Source: Chelatococcus albus (GTDB lineage: Bacteria; Pseudomonadota; Alphaproteobacteria; Rhizobiales; Beijerinckiaceae). Taken from it: DNA of 64,000 nucleotides. The notes beneath the pieces are model-generated. The model did not search any database. It saw only the letters and a program-made list of their open reading frames with translations, and was not told where the DNA came from. The first letter of the stretch is position 1. Each line of letters opens with the position of its first letter. The DNA lies in assembly GCF_030067675.1 (NCBI RefSeq), contig NZ_JASJEV010000001.1:448309-512308 (forward strand), given 5' to 3'. Below are positions 42,275 to 51,732 of the stretch, one piece after another. The position numbers and the translations under genes were made by a program.

Positions 42275-43759
42275 ATGCCCGGACCGATGCGCGACCACGT
42301 GAGGTTCCTCCTCGGCGACGAATTGCGCGAAATCCGCGACGTCGACCCGACGATGACTGTGCTCGACTGGCTCCGCACCGTCGAGCGCCGCGTCGGCACC
42401 AAGGAGGGCTGCGCCGAGGGCGACTGCGGCGCCTGCACGGTGGTCGTCGGGCGGCTGGACGGCGGCAGGCTGCGCCACGAGGCGGTCAACGCCTGCATCC
42501 GCTTCCTGCCGACACTCGACGGCTGCCAGCTCCTCACCGTCGAACATCTCAAGGCAGAGGATGGCCGTCTCCACCCGGTGCAGCAGGCGCTGGTCGACCG
42601 CCACGGCTCGCAATGCGGCTTCTGCACGCCGGGCTTCGTCATGTCGCTCTTCGCGCTCTATCAGAACGAGGAGCGCCCGACGCCCGAGCGCATCGACGAC
42701 GCGCTCGCCGGCAACCTCTGCCGCTGCACGGGCTATGCGCCCATCGCCGCCGCGGCCGAGCGCATGTACGAGCTCGGCGCTCCGGCCGACGACCGCTTCT
42801 CGGTGCGACGGAACGAGGTGGCGCGACGGCTCGCCGCCCTTGCCGACGAGGCGACTGTCGCCGTCGGCAGGGATGGACGGCGCTTCTTCGCGCCTGCCTC
42901 GGCGGACGCCCTCGCCGCGCTCTGTCTGGAGCACCCCGACGCCTGCATCGTGGCCGGCGCGACGGACGTCGGGCTGTGGGTCACGAAGCATCAGCGCGTC
43001 CTGCCGACGGTGATCTACACAGGTCGCGTCCGTGACCTGCGCACGATCGTCGACACGGGCGAGGCCCTGTCCATCGGCGCCGCGGTCACCTATGCCGATG
43101 CGGCGGCGCCCCTCGCCCGCCTCTACCCCGACGTGGGCGAGCTCGTGCGCCGCATCGGCGCCGAGCAGGTGCGCAACATGGGCACGGTCGGCGGCAACAT
43201 CGCCAACGGCTCGCCCATCGGCGACGGGCCGCCGGCCCTGATCGCCGCCGGAGCACGGCTCGTGCTGCGCCGCGGCGACGAGCGGCGGACACTGCCGCTC
43301 GAGGACTTCTTCATCGCCTACGGCAGGCAGGACCGCAGGCCCGGCGAATTCGTCGAGCGCATCATCGTGCCGAAGCCGAACCCTGCGGATCGCTTCCGCG
43401 CCTACAAGATCTCCAAACGTTTCGATCAGGACATCTCCGCCGTCTGCGGGGCGTTCCGCCTGCGGGTCGAGAATGGCCGGGTCGCCGACGTCCGCCTCGC
43501 CTATGGCGGCATGGCGGGCACGCCCAAACGCGCGAGCGAGGCCGAGAAGGCCCTTCTCGGCCAGCCCTGGACCGAGGCGAGCGTGCACGCCGCCATGGCC
43601 GCGCTCGCCCGGGACTTCACGCCCCTCACCGACTGGCGCGCGAGCGCCGGCTATCGCCAGCGCGTCGCAGCCAACCTTCTCATGAAGCTCTACGTGGAGA
43701 CGACCGAGCCGTCCGCCGAGACGCGCCTCGTCGGCGACAGGAGCCTTGCCCATGCTTGA
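42275..43759 (+). CDS. xdhA: Xanthine dehydrogenase, FeS/FAD subunit
   Basis: Small subunit of xanthine dehydrogenase, carrying two [2Fe-2S] clusters and FAD. It has 494 residues. Cluster ligands are Cys46, Cys51, Cys54 and Cys74 (GCAEGDCGACTVVV and NAC) and Cys114, Cys117, Cys149 and Cys151 (CGFCTPGF, LCRCTGY). The FAD domain has VAGATDVGLWVTK and GTVGGNIANGSPIGD. It is followed by xdhB with an eight-base overlap. Together with xdhB it oxidises hypoxanthine and xanthine to urate, passing electrons to NAD+. Confidence 0.95.
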   Translation: MPGPMRDHVRFLLGDELREIRDVDPTMTVLDWLRTVERRVGTKEGCAEGDCGACTVVVGRLDGGRLRHEAVNACIRFLPTLDGCQLLTVEHLKAEDGRLHPVQQALVDRHGSQCGFCTPGFVMSLFALYQNEERPTPERIDDALAGNLCRCTGYAPIAAAAERMYELGAPADDRFSVRRNEVARRLAALADEATVAVGRDGRRFFAPASADALAALCLEHPDACIVAGATDVGLWVTKHQRVLPTVIYTGRVRDLRTIVDTGEALSIGAAVTYADAAAPLARLYPDVGELVRRIGAEQVRNMGTVGGNIANGSPIGDGPPALIAAGARLVLRRGDERRTLPLEDFFIAYGRQDRRPGEFVERIIVPKPNPADRFRAYKISKRFDQDISAVCGAFRLRVENGRVADVRLAYGGMAGTPKRASEAEKALLGQPWTEASVHAAMAALARDFTPLTDWRASAGYRQRVAANLLMKLYVETTEPSAETRLVGDRSLAHA

Positions 43760-46112
43760 GCTCACCCCGGCCGAAAGCCTCCGCCAGGCCGAGCGCATCG
43801 AAGGCGCCGTGCATCATGATCGCAGGCACGACAGCGCCCACAAGCACGTCAGCGGCGAGGCCGTCTACATCGACGACATGCCGGAGCCTGCCGGCCTGCT
43901 GCACGTCTATCTCGGGCTCGCCTCGAAGGCGCACGCCCGCATCCGGGCGATGGATCTCACGGCCGTGCAGGCAGCCCCGGGCGTCGTGCGCGTCTTCACG
44001 GCGGCGGACATCCCTGGCCACAACGACGTCGGCTGCGACGGCCGCGGCGACGAGCCGATGTTCGCGACCAACCTCGTTGAGTTCGCCGGCCAGCCGATCT
44101 TCGCCGTCGCCGCGACGACGCGGGACGAGGCGCGCCGCGCCGCCGGGCTCGCCGTGGTCGATTACGAGGAGCTGCCGGCCGTCCTCGACATCGCCGGCGC
44201 CCGCCACAAGGGCGAGCTCGTCGTCACCCCGATGCGGCTCGCGCGGGGGGACGCGGCCACTGCCATCGCCGCGGCGCCGCGGCGCATCACCGGCCGCATG
44301 AGCATCGGCGGGCAGGAGCACTTCTATCTCGAAGGCCAGATCGCACTCGCCATCCCGGGCGAGGACGGCGAGGTGACCGTCTACTCCTCCACGCAACACC
44401 CGAGCGAGGTGCAGCACGTCGTCGCCCATGTCCTCGACCTGCCCTCGGGGGCGGTGACCGTCGAGGTGCGGCGCATGGGCGGCGGCTTCGGCGGCAAGGA
44501 GACGCAGGCGAATTTCTTCGCCGCCGTGGCGGCGCTCGTCGCGAGGAAGACCGGGCGCGCGGCAAAGCTGCGCCCCGACCGCGACGACGATATGCGCATC
44601 ACGGGCAAGCGGCACGATTTCGAGGTCGAGTACGACATCGGCTTCGACGACGAGGGCCGCATTGCCGGCGTCGATTTCACCTTTGCGGCGCGCTGTGGCT
44701 ATGCCGCCGACCTGTCGGGCCCGGTCACCGACCGCGCCCTCTTCCACGGGGACAACTGCTACTTCTACCCCGCGGTGCACATGCGCTCGGAGCCGCTGAA
44801 GACGAACACCGTGTCGAACACGGCCTTCCGCGGCTTCGGCGGGCCGCAGGGCGTGGTGGCGGCCGAGCGCATGATCGAGGAGATCGCGTTCGCGCTGGGC
44901 AAGGACCCGCTCGAGATCCGCCGCCTGAACTTTTACGGAACCGCCGACCGCAACGTCACGCCCTACCATCAGACGGTGACGGACAACGTCATCCACGACC
45001 TCGTCGCCAGGCTTGCGAGCGACAGCGACTATCACGCGCGCCGCGCCGAGATCCGGGCGTGGAACGCGCGGCGGCGCTGGCAGCGGCGGGGCCTCGCGCT
45101 GACGCCGGTGAAATTCGGCATCTCCTTCACCAAGACCGAGGCGAACCAGGCGGGAGCCCTCGTCCACATCTACAAGGACGGCTCCATCCATCTCAACCAC
45201 GGCGGCACCGAGATGGGCCAGGGGCTCTACACCAAGGTCGCCCAGGTGGTGGCCGAGGAGTTCAAGGTCGACCTCTCCCGCGTCCACATCACCGCGACGA
45301 CCACGGGCAAGGTGCCGAACACCTCGCCGACCGCCGCCTCCTCCGGCGCGGACCTCAACGGCATGGCGGCAAGAGCCGCCGCGCGCACCATCAAGGAACG
45401 GCTCGTCGCTTTCGCAGCCGAGCACTGGCGGGTGGCGCCGGAGGCCGTGCGCTTCCTGCGCAATCGCGTCGCGATCGGCGGGCAGGAGATCCCCTTCCCC
45501 GAGCTCGTCCGCGCCGCCTACACGGCGCGCGTCTCGCTCTCCTCGACGGGCTTCTACAAGACGCCCAAGATCCACTGGGACCGCGCCGCCGGTCGCGGCC
45601 ATCCCTTCTACTATTTCGCCTACGGCGCGGCGGCAAGCGAAGTAGTGGTCGACCTCCTCACCGGCGAATACCGCGTCGAGCGTACCGATATCCTGCATGA
45701 CTGCGGGCGCTCCCTGAACCCGGCCATCGATCGGGGCCAGATCGAGGGCGCCTTCGTGCAGGGCATGGGCTGGCTGACCACCGAGGAGCTGTGGTGGGAT
45801 GCCGAGGGCCGCCTGCGCACGCATGCCCCCTCGACCTACAAGATCCCGGCCTGCAGCGACCGGCCGCGCATCTTCGACGTGCGCCTCTACGACACCCCCA
45901 ACCGCGAGGAGACGATCTACCGCTCCAAGGCCGTGGGCGAGCCGCCCTTCATGCTGGGCGTGTCCGTGTTGCACGCCCTGTCGGACGCCGTGGCGAGCGT
46001 CGCCGATTACAGGCTCTGCCCGCGCCTCGACCCGCCGGCGACGCCCGAGAAGGTGCTCGCCGCGATCGAGGACCTGCGCGATCGCGCCGGCAGGGGGAGT
46101 GCTGCCTCGTGA
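43752..46112 (+). CDS. xdhB: Xanthine dehydrogenase, molybdopterin-binding subunit
   Basis: Large catalytic subunit of xanthine dehydrogenase, 786 residues. Visible sites include VSGEAVYIDDMPEP at the N-terminus and VRRMGGGFGGKETQ, which binds the cofactor. TAFRGFGGPQGV has the arginine that positions substrate, and the C-terminal SKAVGEPPFMLG contains the catalytic glutamate. The ATG at 43752 overlaps the end of xdhA; a TTG two codons upstream is less likely. xdhC follows with GTGA overlap. The active site needs a sulfurated molybdenum cofactor, which fits the nearby xdhC and desulfurase genes. Confidence 0.95.
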   Translation: MLELTPAESLRQAERIEGAVHHDRRHDSAHKHVSGEAVYIDDMPEPAGLLHVYLGLASKAHARIRAMDLTAVQAAPGVVRVFTAADIPGHNDVGCDGRGDEPMFATNLVEFAGQPIFAVAATTRDEARRAAGLAVVDYEELPAVLDIAGARHKGELVVTPMRLARGDAATAIAAAPRRITGRMSIGGQEHFYLEGQIALAIPGEDGEVTVYSSTQHPSEVQHVVAHVLDLPSGAVTVEVRRMGGGFGGKETQANFFAAVAALVARKTGRAAKLRPDRDDDMRITGKRHDFEVEYDIGFDDEGRIAGVDFTFAARCGYAADLSGPVTDRALFHGDNCYFYPAVHMRSEPLKTNTVSNTAFRGFGGPQGVVAAERMIEEIAFALGKDPLEIRRLNFYGTADRNVTPYHQTVTDNVIHDLVARLASDSDYHARRAEIRAWNARRRWQRRGLALTPVKFGISFTKTEANQAGALVHIYKDGSIHLNHGGTEMGQGLYTKVAQVVAEEFKVDLSRVHITATTTGKVPNTSPTAASSGADLNGMAARAAARTIKERLVAFAAEHWRVAPEAVRFLRNRVAIGGQEIPFPELVRAAYTARVSLSSTGFYKTPKIHWDRAAGRGHPFYYFAYGAAASEVVVDLLTGEYRVERTDILHDCGRSLNPAIDRGQIEGAFVQGMGWLTTEELWWDAEGRLRTHAPSTYKIPACSDRPRIFDVRLYDTPNREETIYRSKAVGEPPFMLGVSVLHALSDAVASVADYRLCPRLDPPATPEKVLAAIEDLRDRAGRGSAAS

Positions 46113-47035
46113 CCGCGCTCGCGCCGGCGCTCCGCCATCGTCTCGCCGCGGGCGAGCCGACCGTGCTCGTCACGGTCGTCGAGGCGCACGGTTCGACGCC
46201 GCGCGAGGCCGGCGCGCGCATGCTCGTCACGGCGTGCGGCACGGCCGGCACCATCGGCGGCGGCCGTCTGGAGTGGGAGGCGCTCGCCAGAGCGCGCGCC
46301 CTCATCGCGGCCGGCGAGGCCCGCGCCCGCCTCGACCTGCCGCTCGGACCCGCCCTCGGGCAATGCTGCGGCGGCCGCGTGGCGCTCGATTTCGAGCGCG
46401 CCGGCATGCCTACCCTCGCCCGCCTCGAAGACGAGGAGGCGGCTGCTGCCGCAACACTCGCCCGCATCCATGTCTTCGGCGCGGGCCATGTCGGCAAGGC
46501 CCTGGTACGGGCGCTCGCGCCCCTGCCCTTCGGCATCGTCTGGGCGGACCCGCGCCCGGAGGAATTCGCACAGGAGCGGTGGGACGGGGTCGAGATCCGC
46601 GTCACGGCGAGCCTCGGCGACGTCGTCGCCGAGGCACCGGCCGGCGCCGCCTTCGTCGTCCTGACCCACAGCCATGCGCTCGATTTCGAGGTCGCGGAAG
46701 CCGCGCTGCGGCGCGCTGATGCGGCCTATGTCGGCATGATCGGCTCCGCCACGAAGCGGGAGCGCTTCCAACGCTGGTTCCGGGCGCGCGGCAACGACGC
46801 GCGGCTGCTCACCCGCTTCGTGTGCCCCATCGGCACGGGGCTCGGCCGCGACAAGCGGCCGGCCGTCATCGCCGCCATGACGGCGCGGGAGCTGCTCGTC
46901 GCCCTCGCCGCCTCGTCGAGATCCGACACCCAAGAAGAAAACGTGCCCGCGCCCGCGGAGACACGATCGTCCCGGGAGGAACCATGGTCCAGCACAAGGG
47001 AGCCGGCGCTGCCCGCCTCGAGCTGCGCGGCATAA
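46109..47035 (+). CDS. xdhC: XdhC, molybdenum cofactor insertion/maturation chaperone
   Basis: Binds molybdenum cofactor, protects it and delivers it to XdhB after sulfuration; it is not a subunit of the enzyme. It has 308 residues. The N-terminal domain has VEAHGSTPREAGARMLV and TIGGGRLEWEAL; LGQCCGGRVALDFE contains the Cys pair seen in the family. The C-terminal Rossmann-like domain has HVFGAGHVGKALV and VLTHSHALDFEVAEAAL. The GTG at 46109 follows GGGGGAG. The last 50 or so residues are low-complexity and overlap the next gene by 52 bases, longer than other overlaps here. Confidence 0.92.
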   Translation: MTALAPALRHRLAAGEPTVLVTVVEAHGSTPREAGARMLVTACGTAGTIGGGRLEWEALARARALIAAGEARARLDLPLGPALGQCCGGRVALDFERAGMPTLARLEDEEAAAAATLARIHVFGAGHVGKALVRALAPLPFGIVWADPRPEEFAQERWDGVEIRVTASLGDVVAEAPAGAAFVVLTHSHALDFEVAEAALRRADAAYVGMIGSATKRERFQRWFRARGNDARLLTRFVCPIGTGLGRDKRPAVIAAMTARELLVALAASSRSDTQEENVPAPAETRSSREEPWSSTREPALPASSCAA

Positions 47036-48555
47036 CGAAGAGGTTCGGCAGCCTCACGGCCAACGACGCGGTGAGCTTCGCCGTGGCGCCGGGGGAGATT
47101 CACGCCCTTCTCGGCGAGAACGGAGCCGGCAAGTCGACCCTGGTCAAGGGGATCTACGGCCTCCTGCAACCGGACGAGGGTGAGATCCTGTGGGACGGAC
47201 AGGTCGTGCACCCGGCCAACCCGCAGGAGGCCCGCCGTCTCGGCATCGGCATGGTATTCCAGCATTTCTCGCTGTTCGAGGCGCTGACCGTCGTCGAGAA
47301 CATCGCGCTCGGCATGGAGCGCGGCACCGACCGCAAGGCGCTCGCCGGGCGCATCGCCGAGGTCTCGCGCGCCTACGGCCTGCCGCTCGACCCGCACCGC
47401 GAGGTGCATGCGCTCTCCGTCGGCGAGCGCCAGCGGGTGGAGATCGTCCGCTGCCTGCTGCAGAGCCCGAAGCTCCTCATCATGGACGAACCCACCTCCG
47501 TACTGACCCCGCAGGAGGCAGACCGCCTGTTCGAGACGCTGCGCCGGCTCGCGCGCGAAGGCTGCTCGATCCTCTACATCAGCCACAAGCTGCAGGAGAT
47601 CAAGGCGCTGTGCTCGCGCGCCACCATCCTGCGCGGAGGCCGTGTCGTCGGAAGCTGCGACCCGGCCGTCGAGACGGCGCGCAGCATGGCGCAGATGATG
47701 ATCGGCGCCGAGCTGAAGTCGCTCGCCCGCCGCAAGAGCAAGCCCCGCGCCGAGCCGCGGCTCACCATTGACGATCTGAACCTCCCGGCGGACGGCCCAT
47801 TCGGCGTGGCGCTCAAGGGCGTGAGCTTCGAGGTGGGGGCCGGCGAGATCTTCGGCATCGCCGGGGTCGCCGGCAACGGCCAGAACGAGCTGACGCAGGC
47901 GCTCGGCGGAGAGCGCCAGATCTGGCCGGGCAAGGCGGTGCGCATCGACGGCCGGTCGGTCGGCCATCTCAATGCCGAACGGCGCCGGCTCGTCGGCCTG
48001 TGCGGCGTGCCCGAGGAGCGCAACGGCCATGCCGCTGTGCCGGACATGAGCCTTGCGGCGAATGCCCTGCTCTCCGCCCGCAACCGCACCGGCCTCGCGC
48101 GCGGCGGCATCATCCGCCGTCAGGCGGCGCACGGCTTCGCGGAGCGCGTCATTCGCGAGTTCGGCGTCAAGGCGCGCGGGGCGGAGGCCGCGGCGCGCAG
48201 CCTCTCCGGCGGCAACCTTCAGAAATACGTCGTCGGCCGCGAGGTGCTGCAGACGCCCGACATCCTCGTCGTCGCCCAGCCCACCTGGGGCGTCGACGCC
48301 GGTGCCGCCGCCACCATCCATCAGGCCCTATTCAACCTCGCGCAGAACGGCGCGGCCATCGTCGTGATCTCGCAGGACCTAGAGGAACTGCTCGCCATCA
48401 CCGACCGCCTCGCCGTCATGAATGAGGGCCGCCTGTCGCGGGCACTGGAGACGACCGACGCTACCATCGAGGAGATCGGCCTGCTGATGGGCGGCGCGCA
48501 CGGCGCGCCCGTGGAAACGACCGCGCAACAGGGGAGCATCCAGAATGTTGCTTAG
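46984..48555 (+). CDS. BMP-type ABC transporter, duplicated ATP-binding protein (nucleoside/purine uptake)
   Basis: A 523-residue protein with two ATPase domains, as in sugar and nucleoside importers of the RbsA/BMP type. Domain 1 has the Walker A GENGAGKST, the Q-loop VFQHFSLF, and signature LSVGERQR. Domain 2 has a degenerate A loop (GVAGNGQNE) and signature LSGGNLQK. The ATG at 46984 follows GGGAGG, and the start overlaps xdhC. It is followed by two permeases and a BMP-type binding protein. Its position inside the purine operon points to uptake of xanthine, guanine or nucleosides. Confidence 0.92.
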   Translation: MVQHKGAGAARLELRGITKRFGSLTANDAVSFAVAPGEIHALLGENGAGKSTLVKGIYGLLQPDEGEILWDGQVVHPANPQEARRLGIGMVFQHFSLFEALTVVENIALGMERGTDRKALAGRIAEVSRAYGLPLDPHREVHALSVGERQRVEIVRCLLQSPKLLIMDEPTSVLTPQEADRLFETLRRLAREGCSILYISHKLQEIKALCSRATILRGGRVVGSCDPAVETARSMAQMMIGAELKSLARRKSKPRAEPRLTIDDLNLPADGPFGVALKGVSFEVGAGEIFGIAGVAGNGQNELTQALGGERQIWPGKAVRIDGRSVGHLNAERRRLVGLCGVPEERNGHAAVPDMSLAANALLSARNRTGLARGGIIRRQAAHGFAERVIREFGVKARGAEAAARSLSGGNLQKYVVGREVLQTPDILVVAQPTWGVDAGAAATIHQALFNLAQNGAAIVVISQDLEELLAITDRLAVMNEGRLSRALETTDATIEEIGLLMGGAHGAPVETTAQQGSIQNVA

Positions 48556-49630
48556 GATCGAGCCGCGGCCGGAGGTGTCGCGCCCGTTCACCTGCGCCAC
48601 GCCGGCGATCGCCATGCTGCTTACCGTGGCGAGCGGCTGGCTTCTCTTCCTCGCCCTCGGCCTCGCGCCGGGCGAGACGCTCTACCAGTTCCTCGTCTCG
48701 CCCCTGCTCACGTTGAACGGGCTTGCCGAACTCGGCGTCAAGGCGGCTCCCCTCGTCCTCATCGGGGTGGGTCTCGCCATCGGCTTCCGGGCCAATGTGT
48801 GGAACATCGGCGCTGAGGGGCAGCTCACCATCGGCGCCATCGCGGCGGGCTGGGTGGCGCTTGCGTTCTGGGGGCAGGAGGGCCTGTGGATCCTGCCCGC
48901 GATGTGCGTCGCCGGCATGCTCGGCGGGCTCGCCTATGCCGCCATCCCGGCCTTCCTCAAGACGCGCTTCGACGTCAACGAGATCCTGACGAGCCTGATG
49001 CTGACCTATGTCGCGAACCTCGTGCTCAGCGTCCTCGTCTTCGGCCCGTGGAAGGACCCGGACGGATTCAACTTCCCGCAGACGAAGCTCTTCAGCGAGA
49101 GCGCCATCCTGCCCATCCTGGTCGAGGGCACGCGGCTCCACCTCGGCGCCCTCGTCGCGCTCGGCGTTGCGGTCGCAGCCTGGCTCCTCCTGAGCCGCAC
49201 CGTCGTCGGCTTCCAGATCGAGGTCGTGGGCCAGGCGCCGGCGGCGGCGCGTTTTGCCGGCTTCAGCGGCAAGAGGACCGTCTGGCTCACCATGCTGCTC
49301 GGCGGCGCCCTCGCCGGTCTCGCAGGCACCTTCGAGGCGGCGGGCCCCATCGGCCAGCTCATCCCGAAGCTCACCCCCGGCTACGGCTTCACGGCGATCA
49401 TCGTCGCCTTCCTCGGGCGGCTCCACCCGCTCGGCATCGTCGTGGCCGCGCTCGTCATGGCGCTGTCCTACATCGGCGGCGAGAACGCGCAGGTCACCGC
49501 CAGCCTGCCGCAGGCGGCCACCGGCGTGTTCCAGGGCATGCTGCTCTTTTACCTCCTCGCCTCCGACTTCCTCGTCCGCTACCGCGTCCGCCTCCTCGCG
49601 GCGGAGCGCAAGCTGGTGACCGCGTCATGA
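48545..49630 (+). CDS. BMP-type ABC transporter, permease 1
   Basis: A 361-residue inner-membrane permease of the BPD_transp_2 family, with about nine or ten hydrophobic segments. The diagnostic FRANVWNIGAEGQLTIGAIAA and RFDVNEILTSLMLTYVA segments match permeases that serve BMP-type nucleoside receptors. It overlaps the ATPase gene by eleven bases and the next permease by four (ATGA). Confidence 0.92.
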   Translation: MLLRIEPRPEVSRPFTCATPAIAMLLTVASGWLLFLALGLAPGETLYQFLVSPLLTLNGLAELGVKAAPLVLIGVGLAIGFRANVWNIGAEGQLTIGAIAAGWVALAFWGQEGLWILPAMCVAGMLGGLAYAAIPAFLKTRFDVNEILTSLMLTYVANLVLSVLVFGPWKDPDGFNFPQTKLFSESAILPILVEGTRLHLGALVALGVAVAAWLLLSRTVVGFQIEVVGQAPAAARFAGFSGKRTVWLTMLLGGALAGLAGTFEAAGPIGQLIPKLTPGYGFTAIIVAFLGRLHPLGIVVAALVMALSYIGGENAQVTASLPQAATGVFQGMLLFYLLASDFLVRYRVRLLAAERKLVTAS

Positions 49631-50553
49631 TCGACACGTTCGTCCTCGTCATCGCCACCGTCGTCGCCGCGGCGACGCCCCTTCTCCTCGCGGCCACCGG
49701 CGAGCTCGTCGTCGAGCGTGCCGGCGTGCTCAATCTCGGCGTCGAGGGCATGATGCTCATCGGCGCGGTCACCGGCTTCGCCGTGACGATCGCAAGCGGC
49801 CACGCGAGCCTCGGCATCCCCGCCGCGGCGCTCGCCGGCGCCGCGACGGCGCTCGTCTTCGCGGTGCTGACGCTGACCCTTATGGCGAACCAGGTCGCGA
49901 CGGGTCTGGCGCTCACCATCTTCGGCATCGGCCTCAGCGCCCTGATGGGTGCAAGCTACGTCGGCACGCCCGTCGCGCCGCTGCCGAAGCTCCACCTGCC
50001 CGGCCTGAGCGATTTGGCCGTGGTCGGCCCGCTCCTCTTCGGCCATGACGCGCTCGTCTATCTGTCGGTCGCCCTCACCATCGCCGTCGCCTGGTTCCTC
50101 AAGCACAGCCACGCGGGACTCGTGCTCCGCGCGGTCGGGGAATCGGCGGAATCGGCCCATTCCATCGGGCATCCGGTGATCGCGGTGCGCTACCTCGCCT
50201 GCCTCTTCGGCGGCGCCATGGCGGGCCTCGGCGGCGCCTTCCTCTCCCTCTCCTACACGCCGATGTGGATGGAGGGCATGACGGCCGGGCGTGGCTGGAT
50301 CGCGCTCGCGCTTGTCGTCTTCGGCGCCTGGCGGCCGTGGCGTGTGCTCGCCGGCGCCTACCTCTTCGGCGGAGTGACCATCCTCGAGCTGCACGTCCAG
50401 GGCGCCAACGGCATCGGCCTGCCCCCGCAGGTGTTCAGCATGGCGCCCTATCTCGCGACGGTCGCGGTGCTGACCGTCATCTCGGCCGGCAAGTGGCGCG
50501 GACGCCTCAATGCGCCGGCCTCGCTCGGCAAGCCTTTCCGTCCCTCGGTCTGA
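49627..50553 (+). CDS. BMP-type ABC transporter, permease 2
   Basis: A 308-residue second permease of the importer, with ATPLLLAATGELVVERAGVL and NLGVEGMMLIGAVTGF near the start (the paired-permease signature) and about eight hydrophobic segments. Its start is the ATGA overlap with permease 1; the frame is open far upstream but that part is antisense-like noise. Confidence 0.92.
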   Translation: MIDTFVLVIATVVAAATPLLLAATGELVVERAGVLNLGVEGMMLIGAVTGFAVTIASGHASLGIPAAALAGAATALVFAVLTLTLMANQVATGLALTIFGIGLSALMGASYVGTPVAPLPKLHLPGLSDLAVVGPLLFGHDALVYLSVALTIAVAWFLKHSHAGLVLRAVGESAESAHSIGHPVIAVRYLACLFGGAMAGLGGAFLSLSYTPMWMEGMTAGRGWIALALVVFGAWRPWRVLAGAYLFGGVTILELHVQGANGIGLPPQVFSMAPYLATVAVLTVISAGKWRGRLNAPASLGKPFRPSV

Positions 50554-50597
50554 CACAGGGGTCTCGACCGGGGACAGAAACCAGGGAGGAACGAACA

Positions 50598-51677
50598 ATG
50601 ACCTTTCACATCTCGCGCAGAACCCTGCTCGCCGGCTCCACCGCCACCGCCGCCACGCTCGCGCTGCCGCGCGGCGCACGGGCCGAGGGCCCGCTCAAGG
50701 TGGCCTACGTCTACGTCGGTCCCATCGGCGATCACGGCTACAGCTATTCCCACGACCAGGGGCGCAAGGCCGTCGAGGTGAAATTCGCCGACAGGGTGAA
50801 GGTCACCTATGTCGAAAACGTCGCCGAGGGGCCGGATTCGGAGCGCGTCATCCGCCAGCTCGCCACCGCCGGCAACGACCTCGTGTTCGCGACCTCCTTC
50901 GGCTTCATGAATCCGACGATCCGGGTCGCGAAGCAGTTCCCGAAGGTGAAGTTCGAGCACGCCACCGGCTATCAGAAGGCCTCCAACGTCGCGATCTACA
51001 ACGCCCGCTTCTACGAGGGCCGCGCCGTCATCGGCACCATCGCCGGCCTGATGTCGAAGACAGGCGTCGCGGGCTACGTCGCCTCCTTCCCGATCCCGGA
51101 GGTCGTGATGGGCATCAACGCCTTCACGCTCGCCGCCCGCAAGGTGCGGCCGGACATGAAGGTGAAGGTCATCTGGCTCAACACCTGGTACGACCCGGGC
51201 AAGGAGGCGGACGCGGCAAAGGCCCTCATGGACGGCGGCGCCGACGTCCTCGTGCAACACGTCGACAGCCCTGCCACCATGCAGGTGGCGGAAAGCCGCG
51301 GCGCCTATGCCTTCGGCCAGGCCTCCGACATGGCCCGCTTCGCTCCGAAGGCTCATCTCACGGCCCTCGTCAACGATTGGGCCCCCTACTATCTGGAGCG
51401 GGTGAAGCAGGCACTCGACGGCTCCTGGCAGTCGGGCGACGTCTGGTGGGGGCTGAAGGAGGGAATGGTGAAGCTCGCCCCCTACAATCCCGCCCTGCCC
51501 GAAAACGTTCGTGCTGCCGCCGACAAGGTGAAGGCGGACATCACGAGCGGGGCGCTCCACCCCTTCACCGGGCCGATCAAGGATCAGAAGGGTAGTCTGC
51601 GCCTCGCCGACGGCCAGCGCATCGGCGACGCCGACCTCCTCAAGATGGACTGGTTCGTCGAGGGCGTGCAGAGCTGA
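50598..51677 (+). CDS. BMP family (Med/PnrA-like) ABC substrate-binding protein
   Basis: Periplasmic receptor of the importer, 359 residues. The Tat-like signal MTFHISRRTLLAGSTATAAT precedes the mature VAYVYVGPIGDHGYSYSHDQ. This is the family's N-terminal ligand block, with GPIGDxGYSYxHD in place of the GxxxDxSFN of lipoprotein members. VEHATGYQ-like FEHATGYQKASNVAIY and VDSPATMQVAESRG also fit. It lacks a lipobox, so it is probably soluble. Ligand: most likely a purine base or nucleoside, from family and context. Confidence 0.9.
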   Translation: MTFHISRRTLLAGSTATAATLALPRGARAEGPLKVAYVYVGPIGDHGYSYSHDQGRKAVEVKFADRVKVTYVENVAEGPDSERVIRQLATAGNDLVFATSFGFMNPTIRVAKQFPKVKFEHATGYQKASNVAIYNARFYEGRAVIGTIAGLMSKTGVAGYVASFPIPEVVMGINAFTLAARKVRPDMKVKVIWLNTWYDPGKEADAAKALMDGGADVLVQHVDSPATMQVAESRGAYAFGQASDMARFAPKAHLTALVNDWAPYYLERVKQALDGSWQSGDVWWGLKEGMVKLAPYNPALPENVRAAADKVKADITSGALHPFTGPIKDQKGSLRLADGQRIGDADLLKMDWFVEGVQS

Positions 51678-51732
51678 GGCGGACCGTCTCATGCCGCCGT
51701 TCCGGCGCGCGGAACGGCGGCCGCGAGGCCGC

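Noticed and set aside
43680-45974. Minus-strand frame of 764 codons opposite xdhB
   Set aside because: Antisense shadow of a catalytic subunit whose motifs are all intact on the plus strand.
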